A stretch of 64,000 nucleotides of DNA, from positions 8,342,001 to 8,406,000 of the forward strand of contig WPIO01000005.1 in NCBI GenBank assembly GCA_009760855.2, read 5' to 3'. Under the pieces are notes generated by a model that saw only the letters and a program-made list of their open reading frames with translations, had not been told where the DNA came from and did not search any database. A program made the position numbers and the translations under genes. Shown piece after piece: positions 11,201 through 23,300 of the stretch (its first letter is position 1; the number at the start of each line of letters is the position of its first letter). This DNA comes from Cristatella mucedo (lineage: Eukaryota > Bryozoa > Phylactolaemata > Cristatellidae).

Positions 11201-14171
11201 ACGTGATGCCCTTAAGGCGACCGAGTCGACTTCTTGTGAAGGTAGACCTAGCTGTGACATCTTCTTTTAAATATGTCCCTTATCTCCCCTGACTGGGATC
11301 AGCTTATTTTTACTAGTTGCCACTGGATGTCGAGCAGTGGCTCGCCTTGCTGATCAAACCTTTGGTGGCGACTGCTCGATAATCATACAGTTTGCAGTCG
11401 CTCAGCTAGTTACTTTACTTTGTCGCCTTAAGAAAGCTACGTTTAAGGCTGCATTTGTGTGCTTGCTCGGTTTGCCAAATAGCATGATACAAAAGTTAAA
11501 GGTAATGGGTAGCTGATTCAAGAACCTCATAAATCGGCAGAAGAACCGTATGTGCTATTACCCCACTGTGCATCAAGCAATATAGGATTGCAGGTATAGG
11601 ACTCGAACCCACAATATCTGTCTGTATGCTTACCTTTCTTTTTTAGAATTGTTTCTTTACTGTTTCCTATAATCACATGGTTAGCTGTTCCTTGGCTGAA
11701 TACCAGCTAGCTTGGCGAATCTCTTCAAAATTTGAGGCCGCCACAGAAGAGTCCTTGGGCTGTTTATAACAACTGTAGTAACTACTTGCAGCTTATTGTG
11801 ACTTATTTCACCAGTCATCATGTATCTGAACTCAGTGGAAGTGATTAGCAGGTGCCTTTAAATCCTACCTAAGTCTGATCCATCCGGATCTGGGGTATGT
11901 TTGTGTGTATAGAATGGAGCTTGCGAGATAATGTCGTGACAATACTATGCAAAATGAACAGTGTTGAATACAAAGCTATTCCCTTAATATTTTTCTATAG
12001 CACAGGAAAATGGCAAATGTTTGAGTTTAGGGTGCTGAGTGGGATTTAATATTGCTTTTCCGTGTGTTCAGTTGCATTTTCAAAATATTCGCTTTTTAAA
12101 AATTGCTGGTTAGACTTTTTTGTTCATGATTGGAAGTTTTAGTTAAAAGACATAACCGTTAAAATAAGCCCTGTGCATCTGTGACAAAACATGTAAGTTG
12201 AGAACACTTTCTACACTTCTATGGTGTAATCTGGTTGAGTCATTTTTATTTTGTTAAGTACTTTGTTGCTCTTATTTGTCTAGGACCCAAATTTGTTTTG
12301 ACTGAATAACATCCCGGATCAAAGCCCTCGTGACCATTTTGAATGTTGAAACTTTGAATAGCTTTTCTGCACGGTCAAATTCAAACTCGCTCCAGTGTAA
12401 GCAGTAGCCTTTTTGTGTCTTCTACCTTCAAGCATCGTACTAAGCTAACCACTTTCATTTATTAACAAAGCTGGTACTCCTTTGTTGCTTGGCTTCTGTT
12501 ACTGTGGGCGTTCGAGCGTTTAGCATTTAAGAAATTGACAGCAGTAAAACATGGATTGGTTGCTACCTATAGCATCCTCTTGCAGACTCAACTGTACCTG
12601 TCGCTACTTTGCTTTTGCAGTTTTATCGACTAATTGAGAAGGCTCAGGCAGTTTATTGGTGACCCACCCAGTGATTGGTGTCTCGTCTGGGTTTGAAAAC
12701 ATGCGCCAATTTCTCATACGTATTTAATTACCAAGTAGAATTAACCCGTGAGCATAGCAGTGTGCAAAATATACTTGGGTTCTACTGTGCATGTAATGCT
12801 GCCCAGTTCTTTGCTGCCACTTACCAATCGTAGCTTTGCTTCGTTCGTATCCTCTAAATGATCATGTTCCTTACTCTCTCATTGTGGGATGTACTTTTGA
12901 CTTTTTCAGCTTCGAGGCAGTTAATGTTGCCTCTCAGCCTACTTTTGGGATGCTAGCTCAACAGCAGACATCTGGGCCTCAACCTACCTTCGGCATGCTT
13001 GCTCAACAACAGACACCTGCAATTCAACCTGGCTCTGTGTTCGGTAGCACTGCTGCATTCGGATCAAGTTCGCCTGTTGCTGCCCCCAAAATTCAGTAAG
13101 TGGCTATTGCTTTCTTAACCGACTCCAGATTCACCAGGATAGCAAAAGTGTAATTTTGTTATTTTCTGTTATAGCTCGTAGTTTAAGGAACTTTTAATAG
13201 AGAATGCTCGACATGCTAATGTGTACCGCAGGGTTTGCAATTATGCTTGAAATTACACTCCTTATGCAAAGTTCTGCAATGGTCAATTCAGTATTGCTTC
13301 ATTGCAAGCAGAAATAGTAGCCGAAAAGGCTCTTCTGCCTATGTATGAATGGGGCTTTTGAATCGGCTGACATTTAATTTTACCTACTGCTTTGAATCGA
13401 GTATTTGTGCCTATTATGCTGTAAATAATAATATATGGATGTGCCCTCACCTACCGTTCAGTACCGATGGAGTGTTGTATGTATGCACGGGGGGGGGGGC
13501 CTTATCATTCGGCTAGTCACATTATATGTACGGGTGCATTTAGGACATCAAATCACAAAATATTAGCTCGTGACCATTTGTCTCTACTAATTCCACGTTT
13601 AGATGTTAATACATAAAGGCTTTCGATTTTTCAATTCATTTATTTCAAGTGTGTGTTTGTGTGTGTTTCACAGTGTGCACACCATATACGTGAGTCATGA
13701 GTTCAGCTCTAGGTGGCTGATAAGTGGTTTAGTGTGCACAGTCGGGAGTGTAGGAGTCTTTCCGCAGCCACTGGCTCAAAAAAAAATAGATATGAACTCA
13801 TTCATATCTTATTCACTGAGACTTTTCACATAGAATGCGTTTGACTTCTCTGTGACTAACTAGACATAACTACCTTGGATGATTATGGTGCTCTTGGCCA
13901 TATTCCTTCGATAGTCTTGCTAGTTTACAGATAAGCCATGCTGAATGTGGATCATCTCATTTTTATGGATCATATTGTAAATCGTAAAGTAGTGTTTAGT
14001 CTGGTTAGTCAATCGCAATCTTGGGGCTGCAAGCGAGCATCAGCTTGTTTATGTTTTCATCTATAATGCTATCAGTGCAATCGGTTGGTGTTCAAGCTTG
14101 TTCTCGTGCTCAATTTTTTTTCTCTTCAAACCCGTTGCAGGTCTCCTTCGTTTACGTCATACAGGAAGTGA
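1446..14171 (+). CDS. Nup214: Nup214-like FG-repeat nucleoporin, C-terminal part (7 exons, gene starts before the window)
   Basis: Joined exons 1446-2290, 2389-3538, 5812-5856, 8038-8211, 9784-10240, 12910-13095 and 14141-14171 give 961 residues and a stop, with every splice phase matching. The protein is poor in charge and rich in Ser, Ala, Pro, Thr and Gly. Phe-Gly repeats (VFG, TFG, SFG, AFG) become dense towards the C-terminus, with about 16 in the 9784-10240 exon. This is the disordered FG domain that lines the nuclear pore and binds transport receptors. Nup214 is favoured over other FG-Nups because exon 4 encodes LGLGGKADPEKAKLNPFG, which resembles the LGGKPSQDAANKNPF stretch of human NUP214. 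It is also followed by GFGAAP/PVFGS-type repeats and TFGMLAQQQ, like the TFGSLSQQ repeats of NUP214. The beta-propeller and coiled-coil half should lie upstream of the window. FG-Nup identity is sure; the Nup214 assignment is likely. Confidence 0.75.
2389..3538 (+). CDS. Nup214: Nup214-like, visible exon 2
   Basis: Preceded by a short 98-bp intron with acceptor GCTTTCAG. It encodes 383 residues including a central FG cluster (SVFGSSSF, SSFGQAAEHTTGFGGF, LGFGG, TFGLP) and a long Ala/Thr/Pro-rich tract. The chosen donor is GCAG|GTAAAT (phase 1). A same-phase alternative, GCAG|GTACAG, lies 9 bases upstream. Confidence 0.72.
5455..5530 (+). mobile_element. LINE-A/SINE 3'-tail fragment
   Basis: CATTTGTAAAAATGCCTAGC followed by AAGAGATTAAG matches the tail block. 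It is old and lies in an intron of the nucleoporin gene. Confidence 0.5.
5812..5856 (+). CDS. Nup214: Nup214-like, micro-exon 3 (45 bp)
   Basis: Acceptor TCTTTGCAG and donor GAAA|GTAAGT. It encodes a Ser-rich piece, GKDSTAASSVSGDTE. Entry and exit phases (1 and 1) match both neighbours, which is the main support for such a short exon. Confidence 0.6.
8038..8211 (+). CDS. Nup214: Nup214-like, exon 4 with LGGK...NPF motif
   Basis: Acceptor TTCGGTCTCAG and donor GCTA|GTGAGT. It carries MGFGVGASS, LGLGGKADPEKAKLNPFG and a Ser/Ala tail. The LGGK-to-NPF stretch is the best landmark for Nup214. Confidence 0.75.
8212..9783. other. Nucleoporin intron
   Basis: Nothing recognisable; the open frame entering exon 5 is read-through. 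Confidence 0.5.
9784..10240 (+). CDS. Nup214: Nup214-like, exon 5, dense FG repeats
   Basis: Acceptor TCATTTGCAG and donor GGCAG|GTGCGT. It has 152 residues with about 16 FG dipeptides, mostly VFG, AFG, SFG and TFG separated by 5-15 Gly/Ser/Ala/Pro residues. There are almost no charged residues, typical of a cohesive FG domain. The longer open frame upstream of 9784 is intron read-through. Confidence 0.8.
10241..12909. other. Nucleoporin intron
   Basis: T-rich intronic sequence with few open frames. A minus-strand tRNA B-box-like string (GGACTCGAACCC on + at about 11600) hints at one more old SINE. Confidence 0.45.
12910..13095 (+). CDS. Nup214: Nup214-like, exon 6, TFGMLAQQQ repeats
   Basis: Acceptor CTTTTTCAG and donor TTCA|GTAAGT. 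It encodes two copies of QPTFGMLAQQQT followed by GSVFGSTAAFGSSSP. The tandem Q-rich TFG units resemble those near the C-terminus of animal NUP214. Confidence 0.75.
14141..14171 (+). CDS. Nup214: Nup214-like, terminal exon
   Basis: Acceptor CCCGTTGCAG. The single base g completes the split CAG codon left by exon 6, then SPSFTSYRK and a TGA stop follow. The match rests on phase and acceptor only, because the exon is short. A candidate AATAAA lies at 14464-14469. Confidence 0.55.
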
Positions 14172-14463
14172 TCATACAGCTCTAAACACCAATGAGCATT
14201 GTACATGAATGAATGCATCACTAGTGTATTGCGTGTACTTGCAGCTCATGTTGCCGGGCACCTTGGTCTATATGAATATCAGCCTTAATGAGGCTTGGTA
14301 AGCATATAAGGTTCCTGATAAGCTTGCTAACGAGAAAAGGTTTTCGTCATGTATAGTAATACTGATAATTTCCTCAGACATTATTGACTGTAGCAGCAGT
14401 TGAACACTTGTGCTGGCGGTCACATTTCATATTAACTGGGAGGACTGTGCTCCTCCGTGAGCT

Positions 14464-14469
14464 AATAAA
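14464..14469 (+). terminator. Candidate polyadenylation signal for the nucleoporin gene
   Basis: AATAAA about 290 bases after the stop at 14171. A second AATAAA at 14725-14730 is also possible. No cleavage site can be chosen from sequence. Confidence 0.35.
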
Positions 14470-14785
14470 CATTGTAAAGCAAGACTACGTTTGCAGAGCT
14501 CTCTTAGATGTCCCTGACCCTGTTGTATACTGGTGGGTAAAGAAAAATGCATCACAGCTTAGGTGTTTCAGATTTGCAACTTAATTCCATCGCAATGCCT
14601 GCATCCAAAAATAGTTACTGCTTGTTTAGCTCAGGTAGGACTGTACATGCTGAAGAATGCTTTAGTATGAACTTATGCAGGCTCCAAAAATGGCTAATGG
14701 CCCTAACGCGAGAGAACCAAGTTGAATAAAGTCTCACGATGAGTGAATGTTCATTTATGACGGATAAGCTGCAAAGACGTAACAG

Positions 14786-14889
14786 ATGCTACAGAAGGAA
14801 TACCTATTTATCCTGATGCTGGTGTTACATTTGGACAGCAGGTGCCATTTGGACCAAGGTTCGGACAGACACGTAAAGCCTTCATATAG
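14786..14889 (+). other. Orphan FG-coding block, possible alternative or decayed last exon
   Basis: After a possible acceptor GACGTAACAG, an open frame reads TFGQQVPFGPRFGQTRK before a TAG stop. Three FG units in a dozen residues are unlikely by chance next to an FG-nucleoporin gene. Its entry phase (one base left over) does not fit the donor at 13095, so it would need another exon, or it is a relic. Confidence 0.35.
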
Positions 14890-15089
14890 GAGTTATATCT
14901 GTTACACCTTTACTTGACATAAGGCGTCGAGTGGATAGTGGGAACAGCACGTTTGTATCCTAAGTGGGCTTGCTCGATTAAGATGAATGGAGCAAGAGCC
15001 TTTTAAACCTCGATATCCACTGTCAGGGTATGCTATTTATTTAGTAATGCAAGGGCGTCTAGATAAACATCCCTCCATCGATGAGATGG

Positions 15090-15340
15090 CAATGTCTAGA
15101 CTGGGGCGCTTTGCAATACGGCTGTTCTAAGACCTTGGCGGCAGAAGTTTTTGCTCTGCATGTCCTAGACTGGAACTCACTTCCATGATTCTCACGCAAC
15201 AACTACTCTCCTGCTGCCGACTATGGCACATCCTTTCCAGCCGTCCTGAGCTGCTATTTTCATGTTATTCGTTAACTGCTCTCCTCACTCAGCTGTGCTT
15301 GTCACTTTCTCTTTGTTTCGTGAGATGAAAAAATCGAATG
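15090..15340 (+). mobile_element. LINE-B fragment, 3' end
   Basis: CTGCCGACTATGGCACATCC and CTTGTCACTTTCTCTTTG match the reverse complement of 38225-38345. Confidence 0.55.
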
Positions 15341-15842
15341 TGTACAGAAAGCCGCTTTGGCTGTGAGCAAAACTCACCTTCGTGACACCCACATAAGTAT
15401 TTGTGGCTTTGTGGAGTTACAGATGGAGATGCATTCATAAATACGTTGAGCCTACTTAAAACATGGCAGCCCACATCCTTGCATGTGTGCGACAGTGTCG
15501 GTCTTGGAAAAAAGTATGTCCACTGGCTTGAGCTATCCACCGACTATTTCTATATCGTTATTGATCCAGGATCAACATATGTACAGTACTTGAATCCTTA
15601 AAAAATATTGATAGCGTGCATTTCCCAAAACAATGCAAATACAAATCTTAGTAGTGTTGCTAGGAGTGTACAGATTTCGGCGCTAGCCGGCACTACATCG
15701 GGGAAGGGGATAATAAGGGGCGGGGCACATTTATATCCAGGCGGAGGGAAGCCAAATTCTACAAAACATGCAGGCAGCTCCGAAGCAATTGCAGGCTGAT
15801 GCCGGCTTGCCGTCTGTCCTATGTTGGTCTCTCAGTACTTGT

Positions 15843-16069
15843 TTACTTAGTGGTTAGCTTGTATCGCAGTGAGGCCAAGTAGAACGGTCCGGCAAATGAG
15901 AATGCATCTACCGACTTGGGCTCGCCTTCTTCCGACAGGGGATAGAAGTTGGGCTGCTCCTGCATCTCACCAGATACCAGTGCCGCTCTACTGCCCAGAC
16001 GCTTGCTGCAGTCTACCTTGATTCGATAGTTCCAACGCCAAACGTATCTCTTAAGGACGTATAAACTTC
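15843..16069 (-). CDS. FAM78: FAM78-like exon 3: C-terminus
   Basis: The acceptor CTCTTTGCAG enters with two bases that complete a Gly codon. It encodes RYVWRWNYRIKVDCSKRLG, then EMQEQPNFYPL and a stop after RYKLTTK. The family aligns at WR-(R/N)-IKVD, LG-RA-LV and QEQP. Intron 2 before it is 4.6 kb of transposon debris. Confidence 0.78.
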
Positions 16070-19000
16070 CTGCAAAGAGTGTTGAGTAGTAAGCGATGGG
16101 TAGCGCCAATCGCACAGAGCTTAGCTCGTGCCTTAGTCTCTACATCGTTTCTCTACTTAGCCAGTGCTGTGAAGCTTGCATGACCAAGCAGTGCTTGCTC
16201 CGTAGGCAGCTTATGAGAGGCATAGGTAGCTGACCCACAATTTTCGAACTGTTGTGATGGTTGACAACATTTGAAAGTATTTGTGTCCACATCGAAAACA
16301 GCTCAAAAGAAGGATAGGTACTGTTCTGGTAGATATTACGGTAGTGGCCGTAGCTGGAAGCGAGTTCCAGACTTTCAGAGCGTACGAGCTTAAGTCTAGA
16401 TCACTAAAAGATGTCAATTTAGCGGGAGGAGCATCGAGATGAATATACGCTGAGGAGCTGGTGGTGCGAGAGTACACTTAAAGAGCAAGGACGTGGGGTA
16501 AGTGCAAGTGAGGAAAGCAACCAGTAAGCCTGAGAGAGAATCCAGATGTCGATACGATACTTGATAGGATGAGAGAGATGATCTTGAAGTAGAGCACTGC
16601 TTGATAGGGAGCCTCTGAAGCTCACACACGATAGCGGTGTGGTGTGGCAGCTCTGCAGTTGAGACCAGCCGAGCTGCTGAATTGCAGATGATAAAGATCA
16701 TTCGCCTGGAGTCCTCAAAAACGGGAGTTGTAGTAATCTTGGCGAGATAATCTTGTCAAAAATGTGTCAATAGAATATACTAATATAAGGATTCTTTGGT
16801 AGGAAGCGAACCTAAATTACTTGAGTCACAAGAGTGAATCGTACAATTCGTAGCCTCACTAGCAAGTATTTCTGGTTGGTTGGCCGGAGCAAGAGAACGA
16901 GGGGGCCTAAAGGTGAGCGACAGAAATTTGAAATTGATACGATGCTTGAAGGGGAGTCAGTTCTCAAGACTGCGAGAACTGATGCAGTGTGGCAGTTGCA
17001 AAATTTACGACAGACGAGCCTAGTAAAAGAGTTGTGCTCACTGTAAGCACCTTTCTGCACAGACAGAAATACATTGCGAGTTATAGAAGTCGAGACGCGA
17101 TGTCTCAAATGTATGGATCAGCTTGGCCGTGAATGATATCCTTGTCTAAGCAGGCCTGCTTTTTTCGATGGTATAAGACAGATTAAATTGGCAGCCTAGA
17201 CAACCGAGCGGCTGTTGTCGTCAATTGCAAATCACTTTCCAGCATTGCACTCAAACTGTGTGTAAACACTACTTGAAGAATGCTGGCAGAGCTTATTTTG
17301 AGATGTTAAGTTTTTCCAAAATGTGGCACCTGGTTTGCCCTTAAGTAGTAAGTTGGGGTTTACATCCTCCAGTTTTGGAGTGTTTGCGGCCATGTAAGTG
17401 CAAATGTTAGCAATGCATGCTGCAAGGGAGTCAAGAGAGTTCGACGTCTGCTGGACAGCAAGGGGACTCAAAGTAGATGTACAGCTGTGCATTATCTGCT
17501 TAAAAATTAAGGCCTATATCGTAATTACGTCAGCAAAATGGAGTGATCGCATTGTAAAAGAAAATTGGAACAAGCACAGATCCTTGGTGTACCCCATACT
17601 CTAAAGCAGCGACTATCAACCTGTGCGTCGTGACCCCTTTTGGGGTCGAACGACCCTTTCACAGGGTCACCTAAGACCATTGAAAAACACGCATTTCCAC
17701 ATTTTGCACACAATAATTTTAAGGTTGGGTATCGCCACAACATGAGGAACTGTATTAAAAGGTCGCGGCATTAGGAATGTTGAGAACCACTGCTCTAAAG
17801 GCTCTGTTGCCATTGTCACCTCATTGACCAGGGGTCTTAACCGTCAGGTAAGGTGCTCGCCCATCCCGACCCAGGTCGTGGGTTGAAGTCCTGCCCTGGG
17901 CGAATCTATCTTGCCCACAGCAAGCGGTGATGAGAGCCGGTAACGCTCTTCTGTCGCTATATAAACGAGATTGTTGAATCAGCTGCATAAATAAGCAGCA
18001 ATCATAGTCATCCTCCGAAATATCCCTGTGAGAGAGGACCCAAACCCTTTCAGTGCAGTGCTCGCGATGCTCAATGGAGACGACAGACGCTCAAAAAGGA
18101 ATGAGTGATTCACAGTATCAAACACGGCCTACATGTTCAACAGAACTAGGAAAGAGCCCTACACAAATCAATATTCCGGTCGTTATACACTAGCGACAGC
18201 GCCGACTATGTGCAGTGATAATCTGTTAAACCGAACTGAAACTAATGTTCTAGGTTAGAAGCTTCGACATACGAGTCTAACTAATCTGCAATTCCTTACT
18301 CCTGTGTCTTCGATAGGAACTACATTGGGCGAATGGGCGGAAGTTTTTGAAGTTCAACTGGTCTAGTTTCAACTCGCTAATTGGTGGCTAAACACTAACA
18401 TTTTTGGAGACTGCATGGAAAACCTGAGCTTAACGAAATAATTATTATGTTAGTTGTGGAGGCTAGTAGCAAATCTTGGCATCTGATAATAATAATAAAT
18501 TTGTAAAGCATCCCCAGAGAATTGACCAGGGGATATATGATAAGTAAGATGGTAACTGCGACGCTCATAACAGTCAAGCCAAGTGCCGAGTTTCTCACCA
18601 ACTGTAAGTGCCTGACTGCACAGGCCTATAGACCAGCGAGCACTGAGTTACAGGAGTCAAGACGGAATGTCATAAATTCTTTTATCAAAAACCCGAATTT
18701 TAGAAATGTTATGTTGAAAGTGGGCAGACGTGACTGTGGAGCTGACGTGGTCGTCTAATTAAAGGTCATTATATAACAGGATACCTAGATTTTGTGCAGA
18801 TACAGCAGATGTGCTGGCAGAGCCGATACTGAGCGTAAGGTTGTCTAATTTCAGAATCACACTTAGTTTGCCCATAACTAGTAAGTTGACTTTATCCACA
18901 AGGGAATGAGTCGACATAAGTTCTAGAGGTCATGTATTCTTCTGAGATTTGGAGATGAACTTCTAGAGAGGAGGTCACTACTAGCAGGCTCTAAAGTGGA

Positions 19001-20335
19001 CACGGAGTAAAGCGGAACGTAAGGTGACTAGAGCATACAGGATATTACCTTGGGGATTAATTCGCTGATCTTATCCATCCCGACTTGCGTCAGAACATCC
19101 CCCGACCTGACCACATTTAAAAAGAACTTAAAAACACACCTATTTAGGACAGTATTTAGAGGGTCCCTGTGATTCAACCTTTACGTGCTTATGCGTGCTG
19201 ACACTGTGCATGCTGCCACTAACCACATTTGCATGCTGACCCTGTGCACGTCACCCCTAACCATGTTATTCATGTTGCTTATCGAATGTGATATTACTCA
19301 CCATTCAATCGCGTTTCCCTTTGCAGCAAATGTAAAGCCCCTAGAAAGAGATTGAGTTCTCTGAGGGCGGGCGCTTTATCAAGTGCAGTAGTATTATTAT
19401 TACTCTATTCTGACTAAGAAGCTAAGGTAAATGACCAGCTAGATCGCTACAAACATCGCTTGGTAAGGCGTTAACCTGGGAGTGGTTAAGGAGACCAATG
19501 ATGGTTGACATAAGCATTTTTGAGTGTGCACTGTGATCCCACCATGTTTCTGTTAAAGCTGGAGTTTCTGCTAAAGCTGGAACCTCACCGTAGATGTATT
19601 CGTACGACCTACAATAGTTTTCGTATGCCAGTTAATGGACAGTCGGTTCTGAAATTTGGTGTGCTTTTTAAAGTTTGAGCTTAGCAATCCTAGCTTGGGT
19701 GGGGTAGTTAGTCGATTTCTGAATTTAATGAATGTTGAGTGAGCATCTCGTTGAAACGCTTTAAGAGTGGCCGAGACCACCACATTTCGCCCGATAACCA
19801 CTAAACGGGCGCGATTCGTTGCCGTGCTTGAGGGCGAGATCGCTGCGCGGTTCGAAGCGGCTGGAAATATTGGAAATGTGCCCTTTACTCTCTCTCTCTC
19901 TTTCTTTATCTGGTCTTCCTCGCGGAAGACCTTAATTTACGAACCCTGGCAGAAGCAGCTGCATCCAGGAATGCAGTGAAACAAAAATGGCGAAACTTTA
20001 AGAGGCAAACGCTGCGGTGCGGTCAGTATGAGCCAGTTTAGCAAATGTAAAGTGCCCAGACAGAGATTTAGTTCTCTGAGGATGCTATGCAAGTGTCTTA
20101 TTATTATTGTTACTTTAATCATTCGTCCTTAATGTGCTTATGCGTGCTGACACTGTGCATGCTGCCACTAACCACATTTGCATGCTGACCCTGTGCATGT
20201 CACCCCTAACCATGTTATTCATTTCGTTTGTTTTTCAAGCATGATTTTACTTACCATTCAATTGCATTTCACTTTACAGCAAATGTAAAGCGCCTAGAGA
20301 GAGATTAAGTTCTCTGAGGGCGCTTTATCAAGTGA

Positions 20336-20370
<35 letters not shown>

Positions 20371-23300
20371 TCCATCGTTCAGACGATAGCGCAGCGTGCC
20401 GAAGCGTTAGCTCTCATTTCGAAGCTGCTTCCGGTAAGACAGCAGCGCGAATTCCAGCACTCACTACATGCTGCAGCGGCGCCGCGCGCCCTCGAAGCCT
20501 CCCCTGCTCTATCCCGGCGCTTTGCGTTCCTGCGCGGCACCCGAAGCGAATCTCCCGGGCGCAGACGACTCGCTGCCGATCGAGCCGTCTAGCGAGCCGT
20601 TACGCACGCGCAGGCTCCGGGCAGGCGACGCCGCCAATAGGGGGCGCGGCGCTGTCCGCTCACCGCCGTTGAGGTTTTTCGCCGCCAGCCACAGGTGGAA
20701 CGTCTGGTCGCGCTCGACCTCTTTCAGCTGTGCGCTCTCGCGAGCCGTCCAGGCGACCTGGTGGGCGGGCTCCTCGTACACCGTGGATATCTGGTGCACC
20801 TGCGTCTCCGACGTCGGTCCCATAAAAGTCACCGGGCCGCGACCGGAGTAGCCGCGATGGGCCCACGGCGGATTCCAATTGTCGCCGACGTTTGTCTGCG
20901 GTGGCACGGTGACCACGCACACGTTGTCGCCGCTGTACGTCTGGACGTATCTGTTGATCGTCGTCAGGTGCACCCAGCCGATTTGCACGGCGGTCGACGT
21001 GTGCAGAGGCGGCATCAGCAGCTCCACGCTGGCCCTGCTCTCAGCCAGGAAAGAGCGCGCGCGCGCGAGCGCCGAGCGCCAGCTGAAGCCGGCGCTCTAA
21101 CGACGGGCGCAAGCTTCGCGCCGGTCTGGTCGGCGGCGGCAGCATGGTCGAGGAAGCTGCTAGCGGCTAAATGGCACGCGAGACTCGAGACTGTCTTCTC
21201 GGACGCGCTGGCTGGCCGTAGTGAAAGTAGCAGACACGAGCGCGGCGGCGACGCTCCCGGGCGCAGCCATCTTGAGCGGCCGCTGCGATGCTGGCCGGTG
21301 AGCAGAGCGAAGGGCGCTGCGACGCGTAGGGGGCGCGCCCGTAGTCGCACCTTAGCCGAGGCAGCTCCAGAGACATCCGCTTAGGGTGCTCGTTGATCAA
21401 GATGGGCGTGCCGTCGAGCTGTGCGCCGGAACCGTTTAACGTGAACCTGCGAGAAAATGCTCCGACGTGTTGCGTGGCATGCAAGAACGCCGCGGAAGGC
21501 CCGCGGGGCGGCGACGTTTCGCAGGATTTGAGGGGCGGTAGGCTCTCAAAATTGAAGTACTCTCTCTTCGATAACTACTTCGTGTTCGAAAGCTTTATTA
21601 CAGGGACCGCTACTGCAGCTATCCGTGGGATTCCTGTCTAAGATTAGGGACTTTCTATCGAGCTGGCTTGCTAAAAACTTTACCAGCTCCACGTTAGCGC
21701 CCGACTCCGTTTAGGCTGGGAGCCTGTAATTCAGCTTTGGCTGGACTACGAAAGAAGTCATTCTGCAATTGAGATAAATAGAGCAGTTCTGTCTTGGCTA
21801 GGTATTGCAACTTCATTTTGGCTGGGCTGCCAGAAAAAGCCACGGGGGCCACTGCAGTTTGGTGGGTGGCGCTCCTCCGGATATTGTGCGGCCCCCCCCC
21901 CCCCCCGGGACAAACTATACAGATGGTGGCCACCGCCGCCGCTGCCGCCAGTATTTGATGCCCCCAGATCCAGCTCCCGGAGACATATGCTCCCTGCCCC
22001 TCTTTCGGTACGCCGCTGCTGCAGCCGGTGATGAATGCGGCAGGTAGTAAAAACTCGCACAGGTTAAAGAAGCTACAGTGGCTCCTGGTCGATCAACGGA
22101 TACAGAGAAAAATTCTTCCTCTGACCTGCAAGGCTCGTCACGGCTTCGCACCTCCATACCTGGCTGGACTGATGCACCAGTTTCAGCATCCTCGTGTCCC
22201 TCCCCCAGATCCTGTAAGGACAATACATTATCTGTTTCATTCCTTCACTTAAAGCCCGCTAGCGACAGAAACTTGTGCTGCGCAGATCCTTGGATCCTGT
22301 GGAACGCGCCCCGCTATTCTTACGCTGAGACCTCTCTCCTGCGGCTGTCATCAGCTGCTGCTTCCTTACTTCCTTAACTGCCGTCCTGACACCGTTATGC
22401 TTTTTTATCACTTTGAGCGCGAGATGGTATCCGCTGGCTACCGTATACACGCTCTGGCTTTGTCTGTGCTATGGGAAAAGCTTTTCAGCGCAACATTCAC
22501 CTAGTTCTCGTGGCTTCAGTGCACAGTCACAGATGAAGATGCGCAACATTAAATTTAGTCGAGAGCGAAGCCGTTCGCGGCGACACGGGATCAGTGAGTG
22601 ACCAGTGGGTCGAGCGGCGACCCGAAGTGCCATTCGGTCATTCGCTATTCGCGGCGACAGGGAGTCGCCGATCGCTCGCTCGCTCGCTCAACAGTAATCG
22701 GGCCGCAAACCGGCGAGCGCAACCTGCCCGCGAAAGATGGCGACTCTAGTCTAGCTTTCAAAGCACGCGTCGGCGGCGGCTCGACCGCGCTCTCCACGCG
22801 GCAAGCCGCCGTAAACGGCGAGAAGAAGTCGGCAAAGAGGAAGTCCTTTCCTCCTTCGAATGCCGCCCGCGCCGAGCGGCATTCGAAGGGGGAAGGCTAG
22901 CGCGAGTCCGCCGCGCTCGCGCGCGAGCGCGAGCCAGCGCGGACGCCGCGTCGCTCGCTGCGCGCTCGCTCGACGCGGGGCCGCGGCCGCGTCGCGCGCG
23001 GGCGGCGCTGGCGGGGGGGGCCCAGGCACTCGCCTGACCGCGACCACGTTGTCGTCGCCTGGGCGCTGCACGTGCGCGCATCCGGAGCCGATGAGGCGCA
23101 GACGCCACTTCTCGCCGGCCGCCTTGTGGGAGGCGCTGAGGTCGGCTGTCGACCTTGTCGCCGACCTCTTCTCCTCCAGCCTGTCTTTCTTCGGCGGCTG
23201 CTCCTCCTCGACCGGCCTGTCTCTCTCCTTGTCGGAGGCCGCGGCGGGTTTGGGCTTGGGCGGCTCCGTCTTGACTTCCGGCGCGGGGTCTGGCGCCGGC

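Larger units (their letters stand above)
16800..18390 (-). mobile_element. Old LINE-A copy interrupted by SPIN and a SINE
   Basis: Its segments match the better LINE-A copy at 55487-56985 in order. AAAGGTGAGCGACAGAAA and GTTGCAAAATTTACGACAGA match the C-terminal part. 17400-17598 matches the reverse-transcriptase part. After the insertions, 18020-18140 matches the LINE-A block that begins at about 56738. Many substitutions and several stops show it is old. Confidence 0.7.
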
